DNA from: Rhodobacteraceae bacterium Alg231-30
GTDB lineage: Bacteria; Pseudomonadota; Alphaproteobacteria; Rhodobacterales; Rhodobacteraceae
Length of the DNA: 64,000 nucleotides
Reading direction: 5' to 3'
Assembly (NCBI GenBank): GCA_900143615.1
Contig: FREU01000002.1
Span: forward strand, 166,663-230,662
Shown: in pieces, positions 53,945-63,164 of the stretch
Layout of the letters: the number at the start of each line of letters is the position of its first letter
Position numbering within the stretch: position 1 is the stretch's first letter
The notes under the pieces: model-generated
What the model saw: only the letters and a program-made list of their open reading frames with translations
Told to the model about the DNA's origin: nothing
The model's database searches: none
Program-made: the position numbers and the translations under genes

Positions 53945-54676
53945 TTACTTCAAAGCGCGTTCCAAAAATCGCTGGGTGTCTGCATGCTGTGGCGCCTCAA
54001 ACAGCATATCCGGCGGTCCTTCTTCGACAATCTTGCCGTCCTTGAGAAAACACACTTTGTCGGCCGCTTCGCGTGCAAACGCCATCTCATGGGTAGCCAG
54101 CACCATGGTCATGCCACTGCCCTTGAGCAGACGCAAAACATCCAAAACCTCGCCCACCAACTGCGGATCCAGCGCCGAGGTGATCTCGTCAAACAGCATC
54201 ACCTCAGGTTTCATCGCAAGCGCACGCACAATCGCCACCCGCTGTTGCTGCCCACCGGACAACTGATCGGGATAGTGATCCATCCGATCCGCCAATCCAA
54301 ACCGCTCAAACAGCTCCGTCACTTCGGGCCGCAAAGCCGCGCGGCTCTTACGATACACCCTGCGCGGTGCCAGCATCACGTTTTCCGCCGCCGTCATATG
54401 CGGGAAAAGATTATAGCTCTGAAACACCATGCCAATGCGCTGGCGCACAGGCTGCGGGTTCAATCCGGGCAGCGAAATATCCTCGCCATCCAACAGGACC
54501 TCTCCGTCCTCAATAGTCTCCAGCAGATTGATGCAGCGCAGCAAGGTGGATTTCCCAGCCCCAGATGCCCCGATCAAACAGACCATCTCGCCTTCGTTTA
54601 CGTCCAGATCGATGCCATCGCACACTGTGTGTTCGCCAAAGCGTTTGATCACGCCTTTCAGGGAGAGTTTGCTCAT
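53945..54676 (-). CDS. Polar amino-acid ABC transporter ATPase
   Basis: 243 residues: Walker A GASGAGKSTLLRCIN, QSYNLFPHMTAAENVMLAP, signature LSGGQQQRVAIVRALAM, Walker B VMLFDEITSALDP and the ATHEMAFAREAADKVCFL switch, all of the GlnQ/HisP class. In the Walker B region Ile replaces the usual Pro (FDEITS), which occurs in some relatives. It is the last gene of a three-gene operon; its ATG overlaps the permease stop. Confidence 0.93.
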   Translation of the reverse strand: MSKLSLKGVIKRFGEHTVCDGIDLDVNEGEMVCLIGASGAGKSTLLRCINLLETIEDGEVLLDGEDISLPGLNPQPVRQRIGMVFQSYNLFPHMTAAENVMLAPRRVYRKSRAALRPEVTELFERFGLADRMDHYPDQLSGGQQQRVAIVRALAMKPEVMLFDEITSALDPQLVGEVLDVLRLLKGSGMTMVLATHEMAFAREAADKVCFLKDGKIVEEGPPDMLFEAPQHADTQRFLERALK

Positions 54677-55509
54677 CAGCTACGCTCCCTATTCTGCTTG
54701 GCCATCAGATAATCGGCATAGCGTGTCGCTGGAATGGTCACCGCCAGAAAAATCACCGCCGCCCCCACATAGGGCGTAAAATTTGCCAGCAGGGATTTGA
54801 ACACGCCTGCTTGGCGAAAGATCTCGACAGGCCCGATGAAACTCAACAAAGCCACATCTTTTTGCAGCGCGATGAACATGTTCATCTGCGCGGGGATCAC
54901 CCGCCGAATAGCTTGGGGCAGGATAACAAACCGCATGCTGTCGCCTTCTGACAAACCCAACGACTGCGCTGCTGCACGTTGGCTGGCGTGCACCGAGTCG
55001 ATGCCCGAGCGAAAGATCTCCGCCACATATGCCGAATAGGTTAGAACCAGCGCCAGCGAGCCCCATATATAGGGCGAATTCCACGGGCGTGGCAGCCCCA
55101 ATCCCGGAATACCAAAGCCGATCAGATAGACGGTCAAAACCACCGGCACACCGCGGAAAATGTCGGTGTAGGCCGCGCCCAGAATGCGCAGCGGAAACAG
55201 CGCCGGATTGCGCGTGTCACGCGCCAGTGCGACCAGCAGGCCAAGGATCACAATTGCCGGAGCGCTCCACAGGAATATCGCCACATCAAGCTTGAACGCG
55301 CGCAGCAAGTCCGGAAATGTCTTGGCAAAGACCTCCCAGTTAAAAAAACTGGCCTTAACCTTGTCCCATCCCGGCGCCATTGGCACCAAAAGGAACACAG
55401 CAAGGAACACCGCCAAACTGCTTGCGCAGGCCACGATCAGCGACCGGCGACGCAGGCGGTCTTCGTAAATCTGGCGGCGGGTTTTCCCCGCCGCTGTATT
55501 CTTGGTCAT
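54676..55509 (-). CDS. Amino-acid ABC transporter permease
   Basis: 277 residues with a basic cytoplasmic start (KTRRQIYEDRLRRRSLIVA), about five membrane helices and the His/Glu/Gln/Arg/opine-type permease motif HASQRAAAQSLGLSEGDSMRFVILPQAIRRVIPAQMNMFI. Only one permease is encoded, so it must act as a homodimer, or with a partner elsewhere. It follows the binding protein by one base. Confidence 0.92.
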   Translation of the reverse strand: MTKNTAAGKTRRQIYEDRLRRRSLIVACASSLAVFLAVFLLVPMAPGWDKVKASFFNWEVFAKTFPDLLRAFKLDVAIFLWSAPAIVILGLLVALARDTRNPALFPLRILGAAYTDIFRGVPVVLTVYLIGFGIPGLGLPRPWNSPYIWGSLALVLTYSAYVAEIFRSGIDSVHASQRAAAQSLGLSEGDSMRFVILPQAIRRVIPAQMNMFIALQKDVALLSFIGPVEIFRQAGVFKSLLANFTPYVGAAVIFLAVTIPATRYADYLMAKQNRERS

Positions 55510-55510
55510 A

Positions 55511-56326
55511 TTATTTGATCAGCGGCACACCTGTGGTCTGCTGCAACCACTGGGCTTCTATCGCCGCAAGCTCCCCGTTTTCAGTCATGCTTGCGATAGC
55601 CTCATCCACACAGGCCTTCAAGGGGTTGCCCTCTTCCATCAGCATACCGAACAGATCAGGGTTCTCGCTGCGCTCCGCCGCGAACTGGCCAATCACCGAC
55701 GATCCTTCGACCACCACTGCGCTGAGGTAGAGCGCGGTGGGCAAATCAAACAGCGCCGCATCAATCTGACCCGCCTGCATCGCGGCGGTCACGTCCGCAT
55801 TGTCACCATAGAGCAAAGGCATTTTGCTCGGATCAATGGTATCCATGAGCACAGGCACAGCTGTGGTGCCACCCATCGCGCCCCAAACCAGATCTTTCAT
55901 CGCCGCAGCGCTGGCCTCGGTGTCCGCAACATTGCCCGCCGCCAAAACCGCCATAGGAGCGGCATAATATGGCAGCGAGAAATCAACCATCTTCTCACGC
56001 TCTTCGGTAATCGAGAACTGCTGCAAATTCACGTCAAAATCCTTGGGACCAGGTTGGATAGCCTGATCAAAAGACGACCGCACCCAAACGACATCTTCAG
56101 CGGCAAAACCCATTTCCTTGGCTACCGCATAAGCCACCGCCGCCTCAAACCCTTCGCCGCTTTCCGGTGCATCATCCATCACCCACGGGTAATAGGCCGG
56201 ATTGCCGGTCGCGACGGTCAGCTTGCCGTCCGTCAATGTTTTGCCCGCGGCGCAATGACCGTCCGCCATAGCGACGGTCGCGGAAAACACGCCGAACATT
56301 GCGGCTGTGATGATCTTGGTAGACAT
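55511..56326 (-). CDS. Amino-acid ABC transporter substrate-binding protein
   Basis: 271 residues: signal peptide (IITAAMFGVFSATVAMA), then a type 3 periplasmic-binding fold with LTVATGNPAYYPWVMDDAP, FDVNLQQFSITEEREKMVDFSLPYYA and a C-terminal MTENGELAAIEAQWLQQ. It binds a polar amino acid or related small molecule. ATG at 56324-56326 has GAGGGG seven bases upstream; an upstream ATG at 56339-56341 is less likely. Confidence 0.9.
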   Translation of the reverse strand: MSTKIITAAMFGVFSATVAMADGHCAAGKTLTDGKLTVATGNPAYYPWVMDDAPESGEGFEAAVAYAVAKEMGFAAEDVVWVRSSFDQAIQPGPKDFDVNLQQFSITEEREKMVDFSLPYYAAPMAVLAAGNVADTEASAAAMKDLVWGAMGGTTAVPVLMDTIDPSKMPLLYGDNADVTAAMQAGQIDAALFDLPTALYLSAVVVEGSSVIGQFAAERSENPDLFGMLMEEGNPLKACVDEAIASMTENGELAAIEAQWLQQTTGVPLIK

Positions 56327-56669
56327 AATGTGGCCCCTCATAGGTTTTTCCTCGCGACAAAACCTAGGTGGCATGATCCGGCCTTGTCCAGCACAACCGT
56401 GCAGATGTTGCTATAAACTGGCAATGTGCTTTGAGGCGTTCCCGCACTTGACCAAATCACAATCATTTTCTCTCAGCTTGCGCGGCGCGGCCGCAAGCCT
56501 CGGAAACCTGTGGCCTTTCTCAGGTGCAAGTCTCAAGCACAAAACGGGGTAATTTCCACGCAAAAAGGCCGGAAAACAGCACCGTCGCAATACCGACGTA
56601 ATACCGACGCGATACAGACAGCACAAATTGACCTTTTGCCCTGCTCTGCATCGCATTGTTTTTGGCCGA
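56327..56669. other. Intergenic region with phased repeats
   Basis: About 343 bases between the amino-acid transporter operon and the betaine transporter operon, both leftward. It holds a hairpin GCTTGCG (56476-56482) / CGCAAGC (56492-56498) and three 11-base units at 56589-56621 (two of form AATACCGACG plus one, the third degenerate). No protein was recognised; short frames are not convincing. Confidence 0.5.
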
Positions 56670-58742
56670 TTACAGCCCCAGCGCCTGCCGTCTTTCTTCG
56701 GCAAATCCCTGCACCAATCGATCCGCCACCAAGGCCAATATCGCCATCGCTGCCCCTGCTGTGATGCCTAGTCCAATATCGGCCTGTCCAAGCGCAAGGA
56801 AGATCGACTGACCAAGGTCTGTTGTCCCGATCAATGCTGCAATCACCAGCATCGCAAAGGCATACAGAATGGTCTGGTTCAGCCCCAACAAAATAGTTGG
56901 TGCCGCATAGGGCGCACGCAACTCAACCATGGTCTGCCACCTCCCCGCCCCACTGGCCGTCGCCGCCTCGACCAGCTCGTCCGGGGTGCTGATCAAACCG
57001 TGTCGCGTATAGCGGATCATCGGCACGATCGCATACATGCAAATAGCGAGAAACGCGGAGAATTCACCGATTTGAAAGAACATCAAAACAGGAATGAGAA
57101 AGACAAAAAGCGGGATGGTTTGCAGCATGTCACAGACCGGACGGATCACCGCCCAAGCACGTGGACTAAGCGCCGACCAGAGCCCCAACAGGCCGCCAAA
57201 TACAGCGCAGAAAAACACCGAAGCTCCCGCCAGATACAACGATAGCAAAGCACGGTCCCACAGGCCCGAAATCAGGATCAGCCCCAACAGGACTGTCACC
57301 AACCGTGCCAGCCTCCAGCCGCCAGAAACCCAGCCCAAAGCACCGACCCCCAAGAGCACAAACGGCCATGGCAACTGAGAAATACCTGTTTCCAGAATGA
57401 AGGCCGCAATCAGCACAATCAGCCCCCAAGTTAGCGACGACCGAAACGCAAAAAATCCTGCAAAGGCAACAGCAAACGCATAAAACACCTGCGTATGCAT
57501 TTCCGTCCACTGAAACCCCCAGGTGAAGGGTAACACAGCATCTGACAGACCAATTCTGAGTGGCAAAAGCCCATAGAACATCGCGTTGTTTTTGATGTTA
57601 TCCAACGCTGCTCCGTTCGCCGCCGTAAAGCCGCCAACCACCTCATCCACCCAGCTTGCAACGCCATCCAATGCGGCAAATCCGTTGGGGCTCCACCCCG
57701 CAATCAACGACCAGATGGTCACAGCCAAAGTGGCGGCCAAAATCCCATACCCCACCCGTCGGTCATAAGGCTGCCCTGGCAATGCCAAAGCGGAAGACAT
57801 CCGGTCAATAATCACGGCAAAGATCACAATGACGGACCCCGCCAGAAAAGCCGGTCCAAACAGCGCCTTGCGCATGGTCAACAGCACTTCCCAGCCGATA
57901 TCCTGAAACCCGCCAATCACCGCCGCGATGATCACCATCGACAAGGCTGCCATCAGGCATTGATTGAAACCCACCATGATCTGCTGCATCGCCGCGGGAA
58001 GCTCGATCAAAAACAGCTGTTGCCGGCGGGTGCCCCCGGACATAATAGCCGCCTCGCGGATGTCATCATCAACCCGCTCAAGCCCTAGCAGAACATTGCG
58101 TGCCATGGGCGGGGCCGCATAAATCGCGGAGGCGATCAAACCAACCACAGGACCAAAGCCAAACAGCACGAGAAGCGGTGTGAGATAGGCAAACGTCGGC
58201 ACGGTCTGCATCACATCCAGAACCGCATTCACGGCACCTTTCACACGGGGAAACTCATAAGCCAGAACCCCAATCGCCAACCCCATTATGGCAGCCAATG
58301 GCACCGACACCGCCACCAACGCCAGCGTGTTCATGCCCTGTGACCAATAGCCTGAAATTACCACAAACCCGAGCCCAAAGAACCCCAATGCCGCCATGCG
58401 CGCGCCGCCAAGTTTCCATCCCAGCGCGGTTACCAACCCAACAACCAAAGGCCACGGCGCGCCGCCCAATAGGCTACCTGCCCAACTCATCGGGAAACTC
58501 AAGAGCCAGCTAAAGCGGCGGGCTAAGGGTTTGAAAAACTCTAGGAATTCTCCAACGGCCGTGCCAACCCAATCGGTCATCGGCACGGTCCAAGCGGCGG
58601 GCCAACCGACCAACCAAGTCACTTGATTTTCAAAAACACGACATAAAACTGCAATAGCAATCACAAACAAGGCCGCAATGGTACCTCGACTAAGCGAAAT
58701 GCCCCGCCCGGCCTGCGCGCTCGGCGTATCGGGCGTGCTCAT
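56670..58742 (-). CDS. Betaine-type ABC transporter permease, double-length (tandem permease fusion)
   Basis: 690 residues containing two binding-protein-dependent permease units. Unit 1 has its EAA-like loop at about 230-260 (EAAIMSGGTRRQQLFLIELPAAMQQ); unit 2 has the matching loop at about 591-620 (EAATASGAGRWQTMVELRAPYAAP). Each is surrounded by five or more hydrophobic helices, with additional helices at the N-terminus and in the linker. ProW-type permeases carry one unit and dimerise; here the dimer is made in one chain. Function as glycine-betaine or other osmolyte importer is inferred from its neighbours. It overlaps the ATPase stop by four bases (ATGA). Confidence 0.9.
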   Translation of the reverse strand: MSTPDTPSAQAGRGISLSRGTIAALFVIAIAVLCRVFENQVTWLVGWPAAWTVPMTDWVGTAVGEFLEFFKPLARRFSWLLSFPMSWAGSLLGGAPWPLVVGLVTALGWKLGGARMAALGFFGLGFVVISGYWSQGMNTLALVAVSVPLAAIMGLAIGVLAYEFPRVKGAVNAVLDVMQTVPTFAYLTPLLVLFGFGPVVGLIASAIYAAPPMARNVLLGLERVDDDIREAAIMSGGTRRQQLFLIELPAAMQQIMVGFNQCLMAALSMVIIAAVIGGFQDIGWEVLLTMRKALFGPAFLAGSVIVIFAVIIDRMSSALALPGQPYDRRVGYGILAATLAVTIWSLIAGWSPNGFAALDGVASWVDEVVGGFTAANGAALDNIKNNAMFYGLLPLRIGLSDAVLPFTWGFQWTEMHTQVFYAFAVAFAGFFAFRSSLTWGLIVLIAAFILETGISQLPWPFVLLGVGALGWVSGGWRLARLVTVLLGLILISGLWDRALLSLYLAGASVFFCAVFGGLLGLWSALSPRAWAVIRPVCDMLQTIPLFVFLIPVLMFFQIGEFSAFLAICMYAIVPMIRYTRHGLISTPDELVEAATASGAGRWQTMVELRAPYAAPTILLGLNQTILYAFAMLVIAALIGTTDLGQSIFLALGQADIGLGITAGAAMAILALVADRLVQGFAEERRQALGL

Positions 58743-59791
58743 GTCTCTTCCGCCTGCAGCGCCTTGGCCAAATCCTTAGGGTGCACCGCACCAATCATTG
58801 TGCCCTGCGCATCGCGGACTGGCACAGGTTCATAAAGCGCCATGCATTTGGCCAAAGCCGTATCCAACGTCATGCCCACCCGCAATCCCGGGTCATCGGG
58901 CATATTGTCCGGCACCGCGTCTAGCATGATCGACTCAACACAGGCATGGCGCCCTTTGGGCACGTCTTTGGAGAACTCTGCGACGTAATCATCCACAGGA
59001 TGCAGCACAATTTCTTCCGGCGTCCCAATTTGCACGATTTCACCATCGCGCATGATCGCAATGCGATCTGCAAGCTTAAGAGCTTCTGAAATATCGTGCG
59101 TAATGAACACGATAGACTTCTTTAGCGTTGCTTGGATGTTCAGGAATTCATCCTGCAACTGGCGCCGGATCAACGGATCAAGCGCTGAAAACGGTTCATC
59201 CAGAAACCAGATATCCGGATTGACGGCCAACGAGCGCGCAATACCGACGCGCTGACGCTGCCCACCGGACAACTCACGCGGATACGCCTCTTCACGGCCT
59301 TTTAGCCCAACTAGTTCCAACACTTCCAATGCGCGTTTGCGCCGCTCAACACGTCCAGCGCCTTGCATTTTAAGAGGAAAGCCAACATTATCGACCACTG
59401 TCATATGCGGAAACAGACCAAAGTGTTGGAACACCATACCCAGTTTGCGACGACGCAGCTCGATCAGGCGCTTTGGACTCGCCTGCAGAATATCTTCGCC
59501 ATCGATGCGTACGGCTCCAGCAGTTGGCTCAATCAACCTTGAAATACAGCGCACCAAGGTCGATTTCCCCGACCCTGACAGCCCCATAATGACGAATAAT
59601 TCGCCTGATTTAACCTCAAAATCGGCTTCCCGCACGGCGGGGATTAGTCCGTTTTTCTTGAGCCTATTTGCAATTTCATGGCGATCGCCTTGGCCGCGCA
59701 CTTCGCGCAGAGTGACGTCGGCGCGCTCGCCGAAGACCTGCCAGAGGCCTTCGACGGCAATCGCCGGAGCAATGCTATTTTCTTGAGACAT
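58739..59791 (-). CDS. Betaine/proline-type ABC transporter ATPase (ProV-like)
   Basis: 350 residues: Walker A MGLSGSGKSTLVRCI, signature LSGGQRQRVGIARSLAV, Walker B IWFLDEPFSALD, preceded by a ProV-like segment (KKNGLIPAVREADFEV). The C-terminal part has a CBS-like region (LAKCMALYEPVPVRDAQGTMIGAV), common in osmoregulated ProV and used to sense ionic strength. ATG at 59789-59791 (MSQENSIAP). It follows the binding protein by seven bases. Confidence 0.92.
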   Translation of the reverse strand: MSQENSIAPAIAVEGLWQVFGERADVTLREVRGQGDRHEIANRLKKNGLIPAVREADFEVKSGELFVIMGLSGSGKSTLVRCISRLIEPTAGAVRIDGEDILQASPKRLIELRRRKLGMVFQHFGLFPHMTVVDNVGFPLKMQGAGRVERRKRALEVLELVGLKGREEAYPRELSGGQRQRVGIARSLAVNPDIWFLDEPFSALDPLIRRQLQDEFLNIQATLKKSIVFITHDISEALKLADRIAIMRDGEIVQIGTPEEIVLHPVDDYVAEFSKDVPKGRHACVESIMLDAVPDNMPDDPGLRVGMTLDTALAKCMALYEPVPVRDAQGTMIGAVHPKDLAKALQAEET

Positions 59792-59798
59792 TTCGGCC

Positions 59799-60764
59799 TT
59801 ACTTGATGGCCGCGTCCACGACGGGCTTCCACTTGTCTTCATTGGCGCCCATCCAGTCTTCGACCACGTCTTCGACAGAGCGGCCATCTACATCAACCGC
59901 GCCCATCATTGGCTGCTGATCTTCAACAGCCAGTTGGTAGTTGACCAAAATTTCATGTGCAGCTGGCCAGTTCTCTTTCAGACCAGGCCAGCCAGCTTTA
60001 AAGATCCGCGAAGGTGAAAAGTCACAGTCGTTGATGGCGTTCGGGTTCGGTCCCCAAGAAGGATCAGTAAAGCAAGCTTCCTCGCCCACTGGCAGATCGA
60101 TAAATTTCACATCATAAGCCGCCATAGCCCAATGCGGTTGCCAGAACGTTACGAGCAAAGGAGATTTCTTCTCGGTCGACGCACGCAGCTCAGCAATCAA
60201 AGCGCCCTCGGAGCCTGCTGGCACTGCTTTGAACGGCAATGCAAGACCCGTCATGCGGTCAGCTCCCGGTGTGCCCCAATCAGCTGGGTAGTCCACCAAT
60301 CGCCCCATTGGGATCGTTTCAGCTGTGGCGAAATTCATCGCACAGTCTTTTAGCGCTTCCCAAGCTGGCAAGCCTGGGCACAAGTCTTCCACGTGGGCGG
60401 GGTAGGCAATGCCTTCACGCGCATTTAGGCCAAGGTCTGAGAGCTCTTCCAATTGGCCCGCATCTTTGAGCACACCATATTGATCGGATACGTTGGACGA
60501 CCAGATCTCTAGTGTCGCGTGAATGTCGCCATCCGCAATCGCCTGAAACTGGTTCATCATGCCAGCGGTGACATACTCTACCTCATAGCCTGCCGCTTTG
60601 AGCATTTCGCCCGCAACATGTGTGGTCACATGCTGTCCTGTCCATTCATTGATGGCCAGCTTGATCGGCTCACCCGTTGCGCCCATTTCGGCCGCCTGTG
60701 CGCCAACGACTAACGCTGACGTCATCGCAACTGTAGACAAACCTGTTTTCAAATAAGTTTTCAT
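59799..60764 (-). CDS. Glycine-betaine/proline-betaine-type substrate-binding protein (ProX-like)
   Basis: 321 residues with a signal peptide (LSTVAMTSALVVGAQAAE) and an OpuAC/ProX fold: IKLAINEWTGQHVTTHVAGEMLKAAGYEVEYV, several aromatic residues likely to form the cation-pi cage (W in LEIWSSN, WQPHWAM, W in PSWGPN). It binds a quaternary ammonium or related compatible solute. First gene of the three-gene leftward operon. ATG at 60762-60764 has GGGAG upstream. Confidence 0.9.
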   Translation of the reverse strand: MKTYLKTGLSTVAMTSALVVGAQAAEMGATGEPIKLAINEWTGQHVTTHVAGEMLKAAGYEVEYVTAGMMNQFQAIADGDIHATLEIWSSNVSDQYGVLKDAGQLEELSDLGLNAREGIAYPAHVEDLCPGLPAWEALKDCAMNFATAETIPMGRLVDYPADWGTPGADRMTGLALPFKAVPAGSEGALIAELRASTEKKSPLLVTFWQPHWAMAAYDVKFIDLPVGEEACFTDPSWGPNPNAINDCDFSPSRIFKAGWPGLKENWPAAHEILVNYQLAVEDQQPMMGAVDVDGRSVEDVVEDWMGANEDKWKPVVDAAIK

Positions 60765-61003
60765 GGTGATCTCCCTGACACGGCCTTTTCTTAAATGGCC
60801 ATTTAATTTTTTAACTGGCCGCATAAGAACATATGTCCCGCGACCTGCCAACAAAAATTACACCTGACCTACAATAGCGCGAAAGCCACGTTTAGGAAAA
60901 CGTGCTCTCGGCGCATTTAAGCCTATGTAAATCATTGAAGAATCTTGAATGTGGTCACCGCACTCTAATTGAGCAACCGAATGGGGTTTTCACGAATCCG
61001 CAG
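60765..61003. other. Promoter-containing intergenic region upstream of the betaine operon
   Basis: 240 bases between the proX-like start and the dapB end. A palindrome AAATGGCCATTT lies near 60794-60805 and a hairpin CACGTTT/AAACGTG near 60887-60904. The promoter of the betaine operon must be here. No gene is supported. Confidence 0.4.
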
Positions 61004-61813
61004 TCAGAGCCCCAAGACATCAAACATATCGTACTCACCTGGCTTCTGGTCTTGACCCCATAACGCGGCTTTCAAGGCTCCACGTGCAAAGATCGCGCGA
61101 TCCGTGGCTACATGGCGCAGGGTGATCCTTTCACCCGCTGCTGCAAACAGGACGTCATGTTCACCGACGATATCGCCGCCGCGAATGGCCGTGAACCCGA
61201 TATCACCTTTCTTGCGCGCGCCGGTAATCCCGTCACGCCCACGATCAGACACATCCCTTAACGCGACACCGCGCCCCTCGGCTGCGGCTTCGCCCAGCAT
61301 CAATGCTGTGCCAGAAGGCGCGTCAACCTTGTTGTGGTGATGCGCTTCAATGATTTCGATGTCGAAATCCTCATCCAGCGCTTGCGCCACTTTCTGAGTA
61401 AGTTTGGTCAACAAATTGACCCCTAAGCTCATATTGCCTGCTCTCACGATCACAGCATGGCGCGCACAGGGCTCAAGCTGCGCGATGTCTTCATCCGTCA
61501 TGCCTGTGGTGCCGATCACATGCACTGCCCGGGCTTGCGCCGCAAGTTTGGCAAACTCGATTGTTGCGGCAGGCGCTGTAAAGTCAATCACCGCCTGCGC
61601 CTTGGCAAACGCGTCCAGCGGCTCATCGGTAACGATGACACCCAAAGCCGCGCCGCCCATAGCTTCACCGATATCGCGTCCAACCCAATCATGGCCGCCC
61701 CGCTCAACGACGCCAACCAAACGCGCCTTGTCGCTGTCCAAAACTGTCTTGATCAACATCTGCCCCATCCGGCCCGAAGCTCCGGTGATCACAATTCCTG
61801 GCAGATCCTGCAT
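61004..61813 (-). CDS. dapB: 4-hydroxy-tetrahydrodipicolinate reductase
   Basis: 269 residues. Seen: nucleotide-binding [65 protein letters not shown] with the catalytic His-Lys block, and the C-terminal [24 protein letters not shown]. It makes tetrahydrodipicolinate for lysine and diaminopimelate. An ATG at 61811-61813 has GGAG at normal spacing; an in-frame ATG two codons earlier (61817-61819) is too close to it. Divergent from rbfA. Confidence 0.95.
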   Translation of the reverse strand: MQDLPGIVITGASGRMGQMLIKTVLDSDKARLVGVVERGGHDWVGRDIGEAMGGAALGVIVTDEPLDAFAKAQAVIDFTAPAATIEFAKLAAQARAVHVIGTTGMTDEDIAQLEPCARHAVIVRAGNMSLGVNLLTKLTQKVAQALDEDFDIEIIEAHHHNKVDAPSGTALMLGEAAAEGRGVALRDVSDRGRDGITGARKKGDIGFTAIRGGDIVGEHDVLFAAAGERITLRHVATDRAIFARGALKAALWGQDQKPGEYDMFDVLGL

Positions 61814-61912
61814 GCTCATTTCTCCATATTTCAGCGGTTCAGGGCAATTTCTCCCTGCTTACCCAATGCGCGCCCGCTTGGCAAAGCCTCTTGAAAGCCC
61901 TAAGTGGAGAAT

Positions 61913-62326
61913 ATGGCTAAGAACAATTTTCAAGACGCAGGTCCGTCCCAGCGCCAGTTACGCGTTGGTGAACTCATTCGCCGGACTCTGTCCGATTTGT
62001 TGATGCGCGGTGACGTGCACGATCCAGATCTCAATCGCATGTCCATTACCGTGGGCGAGGTGCGCGTCACCCCTGATCTCAAGATCGCCACGGTCTATGT
62101 GCTGCCCTTGGGCGGTATCGGCAAAGACGAGGTGATCGGTTTGCTGGCACGAAACAAAGGCGAGCTGCGCACCATGATTGGCAAAAAGGCCAAGCTTAAA
62201 TGGGCGCCTGATCTGCGGTTCCAACTGGACATGACCTTTGACCAGATGGATCATACCCGCGAAATGCTCGCGCAAGAGCGCGTCCGTCAGGACACCGAAA
62301 ACAAAGAGGATAGCGAGGAGTCGTGA
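61913..62326 (+). CDS. rbfA: Ribosome-binding factor A
   Basis: 137 residues with the KH-like RbfA core: [73 protein letters not shown]. It assists 30S subunit maturation and 16S 5' end processing. ATG at 61913 with GGAGA upstream; the GTG frame at 61904 is an unlikely extension. The glycosidase-like gene overlaps its end by four bases (GTGA). Confidence 0.94.
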   Translation: MAKNNFQDAGPSQRQLRVGELIRRTLSDLLMRGDVHDPDLNRMSITVGEVRVTPDLKIATVYVLPLGGIGKDEVIGLLARNKGELRTMIGKKAKLKWAPDLRFQLDMTFDQMDHTREMLAQERVRQDTENKEDSEES

Positions 62327-63069
62327 AGCTACGTGCCAGCCTTTTGGCCCTGAGTTCAGGGATCACTTTGCTGTCCACCAGCGCAGCTTGGGCTGTGAAT
62401 TGTGAAAACGCGCGCTATGAAGCCAACAGCTACACGCTTTGTGAAGTAGACCTTCAAACTGAAGACCTGCGCCTGTTTCTGCGCGATGAAGCGGGAGCTA
62501 TTCTAGGACAGTTCTCCTCTGTGTCCAAAAGCTTAGGCGAAGATGAAACTCTCATCTTTGCCATGAATGCTGGCATGTATCACGCCAACCGCGCGCCCGT
62601 GGGGCATTACATGCAAGACGGTGTACAAGAGCAATCCTTGTTGACCGCCGCCAGCCCAGGAAACTTCGGCCTTTTACCCAATGGCGTGTTTTGCATCCGT
62701 GACGGGCGCGCCGATGTAATCGAAACACTGCGTTTTGCAAAGGAAGCCCCCGTGTGTCGCGACGCGACGCAGTCGGGTCCGATGCTCGTCATTGACGGCG
62801 CATTGCACCCGCGCTTTCTGGTGGACAGTTCTACCAGCTACATCCGCAACGGCGTTGGCACATCTTCAGATGGCCGTCGCGCGGTGTTCGTGATTTCCAA
62901 CAATCCCGTCACATTCCATGAATTCGGGCGGTTCTTTCGTGATGTTTTGAAATTGCCCAACGCCCTGTATCTGGATGGCAAGGTCAGCCGCCTGATGGCC
63001 CCCGATCTCAACCGGTCGGATTTGGGCTTCTGGCTTGGCCCAATCGTGGGCGTTGTCGAAAAAAACTAA
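62323..63069 (+). CDS. Phosphodiester glycosidase-like (NAGPA/DUF2233) exported protein
   Basis: 248 residues with a signal peptide ([20 protein letters not shown]), then the NAGPA-type core: [60 protein letters not shown] and [11 protein letters not shown]. Relatives remove N-acetylglucosamine from phosphodiester linkages or act on cell-wall glycans; the bacterial substrate is unknown. The start is GTG at 62323, overlapping the rbfA stop, so the genes are co-transcribed. A terminator follows. Confidence 0.88.
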   Translation: MKLRASLLALSSGITLLSTSAAWAVNCENARYEANSYTLCEVDLQTEDLRLFLRDEAGAILGQFSSVSKSLGEDETLIFAMNAGMYHANRAPVGHYMQDGVQEQSLLTAASPGNFGLLPNGVFCIRDGRADVIETLRFAKEAPVCRDATQSGPMLVIDGALHPRFLVDSSTSYIRNGVGTSSDGRRAVFVISNNPVTFHEFGRFFRDVLKLPNALYLDGKVSRLMAPDLNRSDLGFWLGPIVGVVEKN

Positions 63070-63090
63070 ACACCATGCTCCAATACAAAA

Positions 63091-63125
63091 CGCGCAGATG
63101 CATCTCTGCATCGGCGCGCCTTTTT
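63091..63125 (+). terminator. Terminator after the phosphodiester glycosidase gene
   Basis: Stem made of CGCGC and GATGCA pairing with TGCATC and GCGCG, one A-G mismatch between, loop TCTC, then a T-run at 63121-63125. On the minus strand the same stem is followed by TTTT, so it could also serve the AbgT gene. Confidence 0.7.
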
Positions 63126-63133
63126 AGGGTGTC

Positions 63134-63157
63134 TGCTCCGGTAATCAAACCGGAGCA
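63134..63157. terminator. Hairpin upstream of the AbgT 3' end
   Basis: TGCTCCGG / CCGGAGCA inverted repeat (8 bp) located just past the AbgT stop. On neither strand is it followed by a clean T-run, so it may only protect the 3' end. Confidence 0.4.
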
Positions 63158-63164
63158 AAACAAT

